Shown: positions 43,679 through 51,781 of the stretch, piece by piece
Numbering within the stretch: position 1 is the stretch's first letter
Layout: each line of letters starts with the position of its first letter
Source of the DNA: WLWS01 sp965243105
GTDB lineage: Bacteria > Pseudomonadota > Gammaproteobacteria > Eutrophobiales > Eutrophobiaceae
Length of the DNA stretch: 64,000 nucleotides
Assembly (NCBI GenBank): GCA_965243105.1
Contig: CBDEUC010000003.1
Location: 310,001-374,000 of the forward strand
Reading direction: 5' to 3'
Position numbers and translations under genes: made by a program
Notes under the pieces: model-generated
Told to the model about the DNA's origin: nothing
The model's database searches: none
The model's input: only the letters and a program-made list of their open reading frames with translations

Positions 43679-44410
43679 TCAGGCCAGCAGCCACGCTCGA
43701 TACAACAAGCGAAACGCGAATAGTGTCATGATCAATTTAAATACCAGCCTGAACTGCTTTTCGGAGATCCGTCTCAGAATGGCCTTGCCCAGCTTCGCTC
43801 CGGGGAAAGCAGCGAGAATAGCCAGGGCCATCACCAAAATATAAGGCTTGAAGTCAAAGCCAAATATAACATACCCGGTAATCTTGAAGGTATTCATGCA
43901 CATTAAACCACCCGCAAGGGTTGCGGTAATTTGCATCTTGCTCAGTTTTGTTCGAACCATGATGGGCTGAAACAAGCCACCAAAGGAAAAAAGAGCTGAG
44001 AGAAAGCTATGTGCGACGCCGATCAGGAAAAAAGGGTGGGGTATTTCACGCTTCATTTTTATCTCCGGCGTCCACACAGCCAGTAGCATGAGAATCGCGA
44101 TGGAGATAGCGATAAATACTTCCGAAAGGTCTACGTACAGGTAAGTACCGGCGAATGCGCCGATAAGTGCACCCAGTACAAAAGGCTTGACGATCGTCCA
44201 GTCAATATCCCTGTAGAAATACCAGGTACGCGACAACGACAGTCCCATCATCATGACACTGTGCACAGGAACCATGGCAGTTATGGGTAAAAAAGAACTC
44301 AGGATGGCAATCATGACAAAGCCACCGCCGATACCAAATGCTGAGCTCGTGGCCGTGGATATAAAACTACCAAATATGATTAACCACGAAAGTGGATCAA
44401 GGAGATCCAT
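43679..44410 (-). CDS. TauE/SafE family sulfite or organic anion exporter
   Basis: A 243-residue protein with about eight membrane spans in two halves. The TauE/SafE pattern is seen in 'SAFGIGGGFVMIAILSSFLP', 'GALIGAFAGTYLYVD' and 'FPGAKLGKAILRRIS'. Substrate unknown. It follows the hpa operon on the same strand, 37 bases after hpaF, and may be its last gene. Confidence 0.87.
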   Translation of the reverse strand: MDLLDPLSWLIIFGSFISTATSSAFGIGGGFVMIAILSSFLPITAMVPVHSVMMMGLSLSRTWYFYRDIDWTIVKPFVLGALIGAFAGTYLYVDLSEVFIAISIAILMLLAVWTPEIKMKREIPHPFFLIGVAHSFLSALFSFGGLFQPIMVRTKLSKMQITATLAGGLMCMNTFKITGYVIFGFDFKPYILVMALAILAAFPGAKLGKAILRRISEKQFRLVFKLIMTLFAFRLLYRAWLLA

Positions 44411-44447
44411 AGTTTAAGGCTTGCCGGGTGATGTAGATAAAAAGCAA

Positions 44448-44840
44448 CTAGTTTTGCTTGTTCTTAATATGGGTGTGAATGTTGTTTTCCTTGAAGTTCA
44501 GCACCTCGTGGGCCTCGGTGATTTCAAAGGAAATTGCCAGGGGGCGTTTTGCCTGGATGGGTTTGAAGTAGCTCTTGAGGGCCTCAAAAATGTGCTCACC
44601 CGCTTTTTTTCGAGTCTCAAGATCTCTGCCATGCCCCATCCTCAGCGTCATATGCACAAAGGCATTTTCCGGATCACCATCAGCAATCAGGTATTTCTCC
44701 GCCCTGAGTGCTCGAAATCGTATGCCTCCAAGCGGAAACACGCCGGTTTCAAGGGCAGCATCATGAAGTGTACCCAGTAACTTCTGCATCTTGATCTCAT
44801 CGTCAAGGTTTGCGCTGTATTCAACGATAAAGTGTGGCAT
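44448..44840 (-). CDS. hpaF: 5-carboxymethyl-2-hydroxymuconate delta-isomerase
   Basis: A 130-residue tautomerase-fold enzyme of homoprotocatechuate breakdown. The start at ATG 44840 exposes Pro1 in 'MPHFIVEYSAN', the catalytic proline after Met removal, and AGAGGA sits just upstream. The TTG at 44852 would hide it. 'FVHMTLRMGHGRDLETRKK' is the family block. It follows a thioesterase gene rather than hpaD directly. Confidence 0.92.
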   Translation of the reverse strand: MPHFIVEYSANLDDEIKMQKLLGTLHDAALETGVFPLGGIRFRALRAEKYLIADGDPENAFVHMTLRMGHGRDLETRKKAGEHIFEALKSYFKPIQAKRPLAISFEITEAHEVLNFKENNIHTHIKNKQN

Positions 44841-44857
44841 ACATCCTCTCAAATACG

Positions 44858-45298
44858 CTATTTCGAAATAATTTTTTCCAGTACCTTACGCAAGGCATCC
44901 GGCAATGATACTGGTTTCCTGCTTTTTTTATCCACATAAACATGAACAAAATGACCCTGGGCTGACGGAAGAAGCTCGTCGTTTCGAAAAATACCCACTT
45001 CATAACGCACACTACTATTCCCCACGTGTACCACGCGTATGGCTGCACAAACACGGTCCGGAAAGCTAAGGGGTGCGAAATAATTACATTGCGTCTCTAT
45101 AACCAGTCCAACCACCTCGCCATTGACCGGATCAAGGACCGCATTTTCTATTAAAAACTGGTTTATTGCAGTATCGAACCAGGAGTAATAAACCACGTTA
45201 TTAACATGGGAATATGCATCGTTATCCATCCACCGCGTGGTGATTTCGGTTGACCACAGGTAAGCACTTCGCGGATCTTTCTTTATATTTTTACCCAC
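44858..45298 (-). CDS. Acyl-CoA thioesterase (4HBT hot-dog fold)
   Basis: A 146-residue YbgC/4-hydroxybenzoyl-CoA thioesterase-like protein. 'WMDNDAYSHVNNVVYYSWFD' contains the family Asp/His-Asn block and 'VCAAIRVVHVGNSSVRYEV' the central strands. It lies between hpaD and hpaF, an unusual insertion, since the hpa pathway runs on free acids. It may instead release arylacetates from CoA and so link the paa and hpa pools. Confidence 0.88.
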   Translation of the reverse strand: MGKNIKKDPRSAYLWSTEITTRWMDNDAYSHVNNVVYYSWFDTAINQFLIENAVLDPVNGEVVGLVIETQCNYFAPLSFPDRVCAAIRVVHVGNSSVRYEVGIFRNDELLPSAQGHFVHVYVDKKSRKPVSLPDALRKVLEKIISK

Positions 45299-45352
45299 CT
45301 TCAGAAAGAGATATCCAGTTCAATCACAACTCAAAATATTTCCTGGATTTTC

Positions 45353-46201
45353 TCAGGTGAGCGGAAATTCAGCGTTAACCTGGCCGGTGCCAGAACTTGG
45401 AAAATAGTCAGAAATGATCCTGACCTTGCCCTTGTATGCATCCCAGCCAAGCATACCAAGTAACATCGCGGTATCGTGCATACCACCTTCACCCTGGCAA
45501 CGTACTGCATACTCTTCAAACATGTCGATGAAGGTTTTCCATTCCCCCTCTTGCCAGAGTTCAAGTACTCTCAGGTCGACCTGGCGAAAAAACTCATCAC
45601 TGATTTCAAAAATATTATCACCTGCATTATCGTTGTCATTAAAACGATGACTCATTGAACCACTTGCCAGTACGGCAACTTTACTATCACTTTTCTCAAT
45701 AGCTTCAAGCACGGCTTCGCCAAATTTGCGCGAATCATCCAGCCTGTGCCAGTCGCACCATGCGGCCACTGACACCACCTTGAAGTGACGATCTTCATTC
45801 ATGTAACGCATGGGCACCAGCGTACCGTATTCAAGACCGAGGCTTTCCACCTGGTGCGCCCGGGTATTAACACCTTTTGCATTCGCACATTCTGCAATCA
45901 GTTCCCCCAGCCCTGGATTGCCATCGTATTCATATTCCATGTTCTGGATAAAATGAGGTAACTCGTTGCTTGTGTAAGTTCCTTTAAAATGTTCACAGCA
46001 GGTAAGGTGATAACCACTGTTAACCAGCCAGTGAACGTCAAACACGATAATCGTGTCCACACCCAAGTCTCGGCAGATCTTGCTGATTTCCTTATGCCCA
46101 TTTATCGCATCATCCCGGCATCCCTGGTGAGGACCGGGCTGTTCCGAGATATACATGGACGGCACGTGAGTAATCTTGGCCGCGTAAAGAAGTTCACCCA
46201 T
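45353..46201 (-). CDS. hpaD: 3,4-dihydroxyphenylacetate 2,3-dioxygenase (homoprotocatechuate ring cleavage)
   Basis: A 282-residue LigB-type extradiol dioxygenase, the length of E. coli HpaD. 'AKITHVPSMYISEQPG' and 'VFDVHWLVNSGYHL' hold candidate Fe(II)-ligand histidines. 'LASGSMSHRFND' and 'QGEGGMHDTAMLLGMLGWD' complete the pattern. It opens the ring to 5-carboxymethyl-2-hydroxymuconate semialdehyde. Confidence 0.93.
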   Translation of the reverse strand: MGELLYAAKITHVPSMYISEQPGPHQGCRDDAINGHKEISKICRDLGVDTIIVFDVHWLVNSGYHLTCCEHFKGTYTSNELPHFIQNMEYEYDGNPGLGELIAECANAKGVNTRAHQVESLGLEYGTLVPMRYMNEDRHFKVVSVAAWCDWHRLDDSRKFGEAVLEAIEKSDSKVAVLASGSMSHRFNDNDNAGDNIFEISDEFFRQVDLRVLELWQEGEWKTFIDMFEEYAVRCQGEGGMHDTAMLLGMLGWDAYKGKVRIISDYFPSSGTGQVNAEFPLT

Positions 46202-46217
46202 TCATTATCCCTCCTGT

Positions 46218-47738
46218 TTACCTGCCCAGCACCGGGATCTTGTGTGTACCATGAGCGACACAGATATTCTTTGTTTCCATGTAAAACTCAAAACTGTAGT
46301 CACCGCCATCCCGGCCGATACCGCTTTGCTTCATACCACCAAAGGGTGAAGGCAGGTTGCGATTATTCTCGGAGTTGACCCAGACCATGCCGGCTTCAAT
46401 CCCCTCTGCCATTCGAATTCCACGGCCCGAATCCTGGGTCCATACGTAACCTGTCAGTCCATATTCCGTATCATTGGCAATGGCCAGCGCTTCCTCTTCC
46501 GTGTCAAAGGACATTGCCGTCAGAACCGGGCCGAAAATTTCCTCTCGCGCGATTTTCATGCTGTTATTGGCATCAGTGAACAGTGTTGGCGAAAAATAGT
46601 TTCCTGTTCCGAGGTCGGTACGTGCTTCGCCACCCACCGCGACCGTGGCATTCTCGGCCCTGGCCGCATCCACGTAGCTCATAACTTTTTCAAAGTGGGT
46701 GGTGTGCACCAGCGGCCCCACTTCTGTTTCCGGATCCAGCGGGTGTCCCACCCTGATATTGGCAACACGCTGCTTGAGTGCCTCAATAAACCTGTCCTTT
46801 ATACCGGACTGCACCAGCAGACGACTACTCGAGGTGCACCTTTGCCCGTTCAGGCTGTAAATCATGAATACAACCGCATCCAGGGCCCGCTCAAAATCCG
46901 CATCGTCAAAAACGATTACCGGGTTCTTGCCGCCCAGCTCTACGTGGGCTCGTTTTAATGTTGGCGCGCCCTGCGCAATGATGTAGGAACCTGTCACAGT
47001 TTCCCCGACAAAACCAATCGCCTTGATAGCCGGGTGTTCAGTCAATTTTTTGCCCGCCACATCCCCAAAACCATTGATCGTGTTCCAGGCACCGTCAGGC
47101 AGACCTGCTTCTTTGCTTACCTCAGCCAGTATCATGGCTGACAGGGGACTGAACTCCGCCGGCTTGTGTACCACTGTACAGCCCGCGGCAAGTGCCGGCG
47201 CAATTTTCCAGGTAGAGAGCATGAAGGGCGTGTTCCATGGTGTGATCACGCCAACCGGGCCAATAGGCGTACGCTTCGTGTAATTTAAATGTTCATCCTG
47301 GTGCAGTGAATGACCATTTGCCGCTTCCGGGGCCTTGTCTGCAAAAAAACGGAAATTCTCCGATCCGCGTATGGCCGCAGCTTTCATAAAGCGTATCGCC
47401 TGCCCGCAATCCATGCTTTCCACCATGGCGATTTCCTCCGCCCGCTGCACGATGAGATCGGCAAAGCGGTGCAGGACTTTTTTCCTTTCCTTTCCCGGGG
47501 TCTGGCTCCATTCTGCAAAGGCAGCCTGCGCGGCATTGCAGGCAACATCAATATCATTTGCTGAACCCTCGGCAATAAAACCCAGCGAGCTGTTATCTAC
47601 CGGTGTTGTATTTTCAAATACTTTGCCGGAATCACCCGCATAACTTTCGCCGTTAACAAAGTGCGTCGTGGTACTGTCCTTGAACCTTTGCAGGTAGCCT
47701 TCGGCTTTTTTTAAATTTTCCTCAAGTTCTTTGCTCAT
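46218..47738 (-). CDS. hpaE: 5-carboxymethyl-2-hydroxymuconate semialdehyde dehydrogenase
   Basis: A 506-residue NAD-dependent aldehyde dehydrogenase. Glu general base in 'VELGGKNPVIVFDDADF', nucleophile Cys in 'LNGQRCTSSSRLLV', and NAD loop 'GFVGETVTGSYI'. Best read as HpaE because of its place between hpaG and hpaD. It would act right after HpaD. Confidence 0.94.
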   Translation of the reverse strand: MSKELEENLKKAEGYLQRFKDSTTTHFVNGESYAGDSGKVFENTTPVDNSSLGFIAEGSANDIDVACNAAQAAFAEWSQTPGKERKKVLHRFADLIVQRAEEIAMVESMDCGQAIRFMKAAAIRGSENFRFFADKAPEAANGHSLHQDEHLNYTKRTPIGPVGVITPWNTPFMLSTWKIAPALAAGCTVVHKPAEFSPLSAMILAEVSKEAGLPDGAWNTINGFGDVAGKKLTEHPAIKAIGFVGETVTGSYIIAQGAPTLKRAHVELGGKNPVIVFDDADFERALDAVVFMIYSLNGQRCTSSSRLLVQSGIKDRFIEALKQRVANIRVGHPLDPETEVGPLVHTTHFEKVMSYVDAARAENATVAVGGEARTDLGTGNYFSPTLFTDANNSMKIAREEIFGPVLTAMSFDTEEEALAIANDTEYGLTGYVWTQDSGRGIRMAEGIEAGMVWVNSENNRNLPSPFGGMKQSGIGRDGGDYSFEFYMETKNICVAHGTHKIPVLGR

Positions 47739-47750
47739 GCGTTTTTCCTT

Positions 47751-48521
47751 CTAATTGTTACCCTGGTTGGCAAAGTATTCTTCTTCGCTAACAATAAAAT
47801 TGGTCAGGCTTCCTACACTTTCTATCTCGATAACCACCTCATCTCCCGGCTGTACATCGGACAGGCCTTTTGGCGTACCGGTTGAAATCATGTCGCCGGG
47901 TTGCAATGTCATAAATGCGCTCAGGTATTCCACCAGGAAGGGAATATCAAAAATCATGTCCCTGGTTGTTCCTTCCTGCCTGACCTCACCATTTACAAGC
48001 GTGCGCAGGGACAGGTCATGGGGATCTTTGATGTCGTCCCGGTCGACCACGTAGGGACCCAGTGGTGAAAGACTGTCATGGCTTTTTACACGGAGGTTGG
48101 GCCGGTAATAATTTTCCAGGTAATCCCGAATTGCGTAGTCATTGCACAGCGTGTAACCACCTATGTATTCCATCGCCTCATCTTGCTTTACATGTCGGGC
48201 TGTTTTTCCAATCACAGCTACCAGCTCACATTCGTAGTGCATGTACTCTATGTTATCGGGGCGAAAGGTGTTTTGCCGATGGCCAGTAAAGGTCGTTCCG
48301 GACTTGATAAAGATAAGCGGTTCCTCGGGTGCCTTGAACTCCAGCTCTGACGCATGGTCGGCATAATTTAAACCCAGCGCGATGACAGTACCATGTTCAG
48401 GCGGCAACCAGGTCACCTGGTCTTCTGTCAACTTGACACCCTGGTTCAGCAACACCTTGTTGTCCTCGTGCACGCTGACTTCCTGCACTTCGCCGTCGTA
48501 TTCTATTCGTGCCCGTTTCAT
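47751..48521 (-). CDS. hpaG2: Homoprotocatechuate isomerase/decarboxylase, C-terminal-type subunit
   Basis: A 256-residue fumarylacetoacetate-hydrolase-fold protein. The metal-binding part is 'YMHYECELVAVIGKTARHV' (E-x-E), then 'GPYVVDRDDIKDPHDL' and 'ISTGTPKGLSDVQPGDEVVI'. It decarboxylates and isomerises 5-oxopent-3-ene-1,2,5-tricarboxylate. In E. coli HpaG is one fused protein; here the halves are separate genes overlapping as ATGA. Confidence 0.92.
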   Translation of the reverse strand: MKRARIEYDGEVQEVSVHEDNKVLLNQGVKLTEDQVTWLPPEHGTVIALGLNYADHASELEFKAPEEPLIFIKSGTTFTGHRQNTFRPDNIEYMHYECELVAVIGKTARHVKQDEAMEYIGGYTLCNDYAIRDYLENYYRPNLRVKSHDSLSPLGPYVVDRDDIKDPHDLSLRTLVNGEVRQEGTTRDMIFDIPFLVEYLSAFMTLQPGDMISTGTPKGLSDVQPGDEVVIEIESVGSLTNFIVSEEEYFANQGNN

Positions 48522-49189
48522 GCCTGGTAAAACTCCTTTTCGCTGACCACGGGGTTACTCAGTAAGCCCACCTTGTCTATTTCCACGCTCACCTCGTCTC
48601 CGACTTGCAGGCTCACTCGACCCGCGGGAAAACCGGTGGCGATCACTTCGCCAGGTACCAGCGTCTTAAAGCTGGAAACAAATTCAATGATTGATGCGAC
48701 GCTCCAGATCATTTCGTCAGTATGTCCTTCCTGCTTCAGCTCACCGTTCACAAAGGTGCGTATATGCAGGTCATGGGGATCTTCAATTTCTTCTCTTGCC
48801 ACGATACCGGGGCCGAGCGGCCCAAATGAATCGTAACATTTACTCGTGATAGCCGGCCTGAAATAGCTCTCTTCGGGCAGGCTGATGTCATTGAACACGG
48901 TGTAGCCAAGAATATAGTCCATGGCCTCGCTTTCACTGACACGACAGCACTTTTTCCCAATCACGATTGCCAGCGACGGGCCAGCCTGGATCTCCTCGAC
49001 ACCGTCAGGAAAGAGTACCGGGTCCTGGTGGCTTGTTAAGGTATTTTGGGGCTTGATAAAAAGTACTGGGGTCAATGGAGGGGACTTGTAAGGTGCCTTT
49101 CTGAAAGCCGATTCTACTTCTTCTACATGGGTGATGTAGTTTAACGCTACACAAATAACTTCCTGGGCATCATCAAGAGAAATCTTCAT
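48518..49189 (-). CDS. hpaG1: Homoprotocatechuate isomerase/decarboxylase, N-terminal-type subunit
   Basis: A 223-residue FAH-fold partner of the downstream gene: 'AQEVICVALNYITHVEEVES', 'VEEIQAGPSLAIVIGKKC', 'GPLGPGIVAREEIEDPHDL', 'EVIATGFPAGRVSLQVGD'. The first acidic metal ligand (E-x-E in the sister) reads 'QAGPS' here, as expected for the non-decarboxylating half. The start at 49189 is one base after the hpaI stop. The ORF to 49378 would overlap hpaI by nearly 190 bases. Confidence 0.9.
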   Translation of the reverse strand: MKISLDDAQEVICVALNYITHVEEVESAFRKAPYKSPPLTPVLFIKPQNTLTSHQDPVLFPDGVEEIQAGPSLAIVIGKKCCRVSESEAMDYILGYTVFNDISLPEESYFRPAITSKCYDSFGPLGPGIVAREEIEDPHDLHIRTFVNGELKQEGHTDEMIWSVASIIEFVSSFKTLVPGEVIATGFPAGRVSLQVGDEVSVEIDKVGLLSNPVVSEKEFYQA

Positions 49190-49190
49190 A

Positions 49191-50012
49191 TCAGTAGCCT
49201 TTACCCAGGTCCTTTTCCACTGGGGACTCGTTGTCTTTAAATTTCGCTGCCAGTTGCCTTGCCCCGTTACCAAGTATGAGTGTGTCCACGCCAACACCAA
49301 CAAAGGTGGCACCGACCTCAATGTAGTGACGTGCCTGGGACTCCTCAAGGGCAAGAATACCCGCAGCCTTACCTGCACGGGCTATGCGGGAAATGGTGTC
49401 ATCTATCACTGTTACCACGTCGGGATGGGACGCGTTACCCACGTAGCCCATGGAAGCAGACAGGTCTGAAGGCCCGATAAAGACCCCATCTACACCCTCA
49501 ACCTCGAGAATGTCATCAAGGTTTTCCAGTGCCCGGGTGGTTTCAACCTGGATCAGCAGGCAAATTTCATCATTGGCAGTTACCAGGTAATCAGGAATCG
49601 TGTTCCAGCGTGCACCTCGCGAAATGGAACTGCCCATGCCACGAATTCCCTGTGGCGGGTAACGCACTGCCCTGACAAGTTCAGTAGCCTGTTCCGCCGT
49701 ATCCACCATGGGTATAAGCAGTGTCTGCGCGCCGTAATCCAGCAATTGCTTGATCAGGTTCGTTTCCCCCTGCACCGCGCGCACAATCGGGTGAATATCA
49801 TAGGGAGCTACAGCCTGCAGGCAGTTGTAGATAGCACGCATGTCGAAGGGCGCATGCTCACCGTCAAACAGGAGCCAGTCAAAACCACTGCCGGCACAAA
49901 TTTCCGCGTTCGTGGTGTCAGGAATACCGGACCACAGGCCATACTGTACCTGCCCTTCGGCAATTGCATGTTTGAATTTGTTTTCTGGTAATTCCATATT
50001 CGAAGAACTCAT
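49191..50012 (-). CDS. hpaI: 4-hydroxy-2-oxo-heptane-1,7-dioate aldolase
   Basis: A 273-residue class II aldolase of the HpcH/HpaI family: 'DWLLFDGEHAPFDMR', 'LIQVETTRALENLDDIL' and 'GVFIGPSDLSASMGYVG' with the metal-binding Glu and Asp. It splits the C7 product into pyruvate and succinate semialdehyde. The 308-base gap to hpaH holds two structured repeats, so it may need its own promoter. Confidence 0.94.
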   Translation of the reverse strand: MSSSNMELPENKFKHAIAEGQVQYGLWSGIPDTTNAEICAGSGFDWLLFDGEHAPFDMRAIYNCLQAVAPYDIHPIVRAVQGETNLIKQLLDYGAQTLLIPMVDTAEQATELVRAVRYPPQGIRGMGSSISRGARWNTIPDYLVTANDEICLLIQVETTRALENLDDILEVEGVDGVFIGPSDLSASMGYVGNASHPDVVTVIDDTISRIARAGKAAGILALEESQARHYIEVGATFVGVGVDTLILGNGARQLAAKFKDNESPVEKDLGKGY

Positions 50013-50043
50013 TCGATGCTATCTGTTAAATACCATATGCGCT

Positions 50044-50146
50044 GACAGTACCGGAACAGAACGCAGACACGCTGTGAATACATCCGTGTACGCTCCACAG
50101 TGGCATCCCTGCCACTGAAGGTCTGCTTTTCTGCCCCGGAACTGTC
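50044..50146. repeat. Cloverleaf-like structured repeat between hpaI and hpaH
   Basis: Outer stem: GACAGTACCGGAACAGAA (50044-50061) against TTCTGCCCCGGAACTGTC (50129-50146), 15 of 18 positions complementary. Second stem: GCAGAC (50063-50068) with GTCTGC (50121-50126). Two hairpins inside: TACA-TCCG-TGTA (50079-50090) and CAGTGGCA-TCCC-TGCCACTG (50098-50117, perfect). It contains no ORF. The layout is that of a small palindromic repeat or MITE-like unit. Only one copy lies in the window. Confidence 0.75.
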
Positions 50147-50182
50147 AACAAAATGTCCACTTTAATCCGCTTTCAACTAAAT

Positions 50183-50324
50183 TTAAATTTGATTACGAGT
50201 AGAAATTTTTTTCCCAGGCAAGGAAAGAAAGCGCGCAGAAGCGGAGCTTATAGATAATAAGTGAGCATTCGAGCACTTTCTTGACACAGTATGGGGAAAA
50301 AAGATCATTCGTAATCAGGTTTAA
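50183..50324. repeat. Structured dispersed repeat, copy B
   Basis: Same design and orientation as 31660-31780. A 16-base outer stem joins 50183-50198 and 50309-50324 (TTAAATTTGATTACGA against TCGTAATCAGGTTTAA, two G-T pairs). TTTTTTTCCCA (50206-50216) pairs with TGGGGAAAAAA (50292-50302). The inner CTTAT (50247-50251) pairs with ATAAG (50257-50261). The core AGCGGAG...TGAGCAT is kept. Its end runs into the hpaH stop codon. Confidence 0.8.
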
Positions 50325-51121
50325 ACAAAATGACAGGTTATATTGCCCAACGCCCCATAGTCCGCGTGAAAAGTATCCCCGACCCTCGCGATTACAGGTC
50401 GAGTAAAAGAACCCGCCAGCAATACCTGTCCCGGTTCAAGCGCGATACCGTGCGGGGAAAAACGCCTGGCAATCCAGCAAATACCATTAGCAGGATGGTT
50501 AAGCACCCCCGCTGCCAGGCCTGTTTCTTCTATGATGCCATTCCTGTACAGCAATGCACCTACCCAGCGTAGATCCAGGTCCATGGGCTTGATTGGACGC
50601 CCTCCAAGGATGACCCCGGCATTGGCGGCATTATCAGCAATGGTGTCGTAGACCTTGCGCACATAACCAGTTTCCGGGTGTACACGCCAGGTACGCGCGG
50701 CGATGAGTTCAATGGCTGGGATGACGTAATCCGTCGCATTCATGACATCAATGATGGTCAACTCTTCGCCTTCCAACCGGTCTTTCAGGATGAAGGCAAG
50801 TTCCACTTCGATTCGAGCATCGGTAAAACGCTCAAGCTCGATATCAGCACCATCGTCAATAAACATATCATCCAGCAGGGTGCCATAATCAGGCTCATCA
50901 ATCTGCGAGCTCTGCTGCATGGCACGTGATGTGAGTCCTATCTTGTAGCCCTTGATTTTTCGCCCCTCTCCCACTTTCCAGTCCACCCACGCTTTTTGAA
51001 TCGCATAGGCTTCATCCATGGTGATATCCGGGTAACGTACAGACGTTGCTTCAAACTGGATTCGGTTCTTTTCAGCCTCGTTCAGACCGTAGGCTTCTTT
51101 CGCTATTTGCTCAGGTGTCAT
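50321..51121 (-). CDS. hpaH: 2-oxo-hept-4-ene-1,7-dioate hydratase
   Basis: A 266-residue hydratase of the MhpD/HpaH group: 'GRKIKGYKIGLTSRAMQQSS', 'DARIEVELAFILKDRLEG' (metal Glu residues), 'PANGICWIARRFSPHGIALE'. It adds water before the aldolase step. Its start overlaps the hpaR stop as TAATG. Confidence 0.93.
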   Translation of the reverse strand: MTPEQIAKEAYGLNEAEKNRIQFEATSVRYPDITMDEAYAIQKAWVDWKVGEGRKIKGYKIGLTSRAMQQSSQIDEPDYGTLLDDMFIDDGADIELERFTDARIEVELAFILKDRLEGEELTIIDVMNATDYVIPAIELIAARTWRVHPETGYVRKVYDTIADNAANAGVILGGRPIKPMDLDLRWVGALLYRNGIIEETGLAAGVLNHPANGICWIARRFSPHGIALEPGQVLLAGSFTRPVIARVGDTFHADYGALGNITCHFV

Positions 51122-51567
51122 TATTCTTTCTCCGGCTCGGGAATCTTCCCGTTCAGGTGGATAAGCTGGTCCAATGATTGAAACAGGTCCTGCCAGCTAT
51201 CTTCGCTGAAACTTGATTTCATCTGTGCATATTCCGCTTCAACCAGCGGTATAATACGTTCGTAAAGACGTCTCGCTTTCCGGGTCAGCCAGACACAGGT
51301 CTTTCGACCATCATGCCTGTCCTTCCTGCGCCCAACCAGTCCGTCCCTTTCGAGACGGTCAATGATACCGGTCATACTTGGTTTTAGTATCATTGTTCGC
51401 TCGGCCAGCTCCGAGGATTCAAGGCCATTATCTTCCGCCAGCGCGCGGATCACGCGCCATTGCTGCTCCGTCAGGCCCTGCTCGGTCAAAATCGGTCGAA
51501 ATCTTGTCATACATCCCTCCCGTGCTCGCAGCAGCATGAATGGCAGGGAATGTTCGAAATCCAGCAT
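51121..51567 (-). CDS. hpaR: Homoprotocatechuate operon regulator, MarR family
   Basis: A 148-residue winged-helix MarR protein: 'LTEQQWRVIRALAEDNGLES', 'MILKPSMTGIIDRLERDGLV' recognition helix and 'RKDRHDGRKTCVWLTRKARR' wing. HpaR represses the meta operon and is released by hydroxyphenylacetates. First gene of the minus-strand operon. Two palindromes upstream suggest self-control. Confidence 0.93.
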   Translation of the reverse strand: MLDFEHSLPFMLLRAREGCMTRFRPILTEQGLTEQQWRVIRALAEDNGLESSELAERTMILKPSMTGIIDRLERDGLVGRRKDRHDGRKTCVWLTRKARRLYERIIPLVEAEYAQMKSSFSEDSWQDLFQSLDQLIHLNGKIPEPEKE

Positions 51568-51571
51568 TTTG

Positions 51572-51614
51572 TTAATATATTAATTAAAATATTGTTAACA
51601 TATTAACTATTATA
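51572..51614 (-). promoter_or_regulatory. hpaR promoter and paired palindromic operators
   Basis: TTAATATATTAA (51572-51583) and GTTAACATATTAAC (51594-51607) are palindromes centred 23 bases apart, about two helical turns. On the minus strand a -10 TATAAT (51609-51614) borders the second. No good -35 was found, CAGAAA being the best at the right distance. Site 1 lies 4 bases before the hpaR start codon. Binding by HpaR is inferred. Confidence 0.6.
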
Positions 51615-51781
51615 CCTGCGAGCGCAAGCTTTTTCTGCCCTGCTGCACATGGCGGCCATATAGGCAGGCTTCGGCTGCACAGCGTCCCGGGAGTGCCCAC
51701 CCGGTGATTTTTCGGTTATCATTCGGCAGCATCAAAAATTATAAGAAACCTTGCTTGCTGTAATAAATCCAGGCCAATCTC

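Noticed and set aside
48518..49378. hpaG1 start at 49378
   Set aside because: It would overlap hpaI by almost 190 bases; ATG 49189 is one base after the hpaI stop and gives the normal N-terminus.
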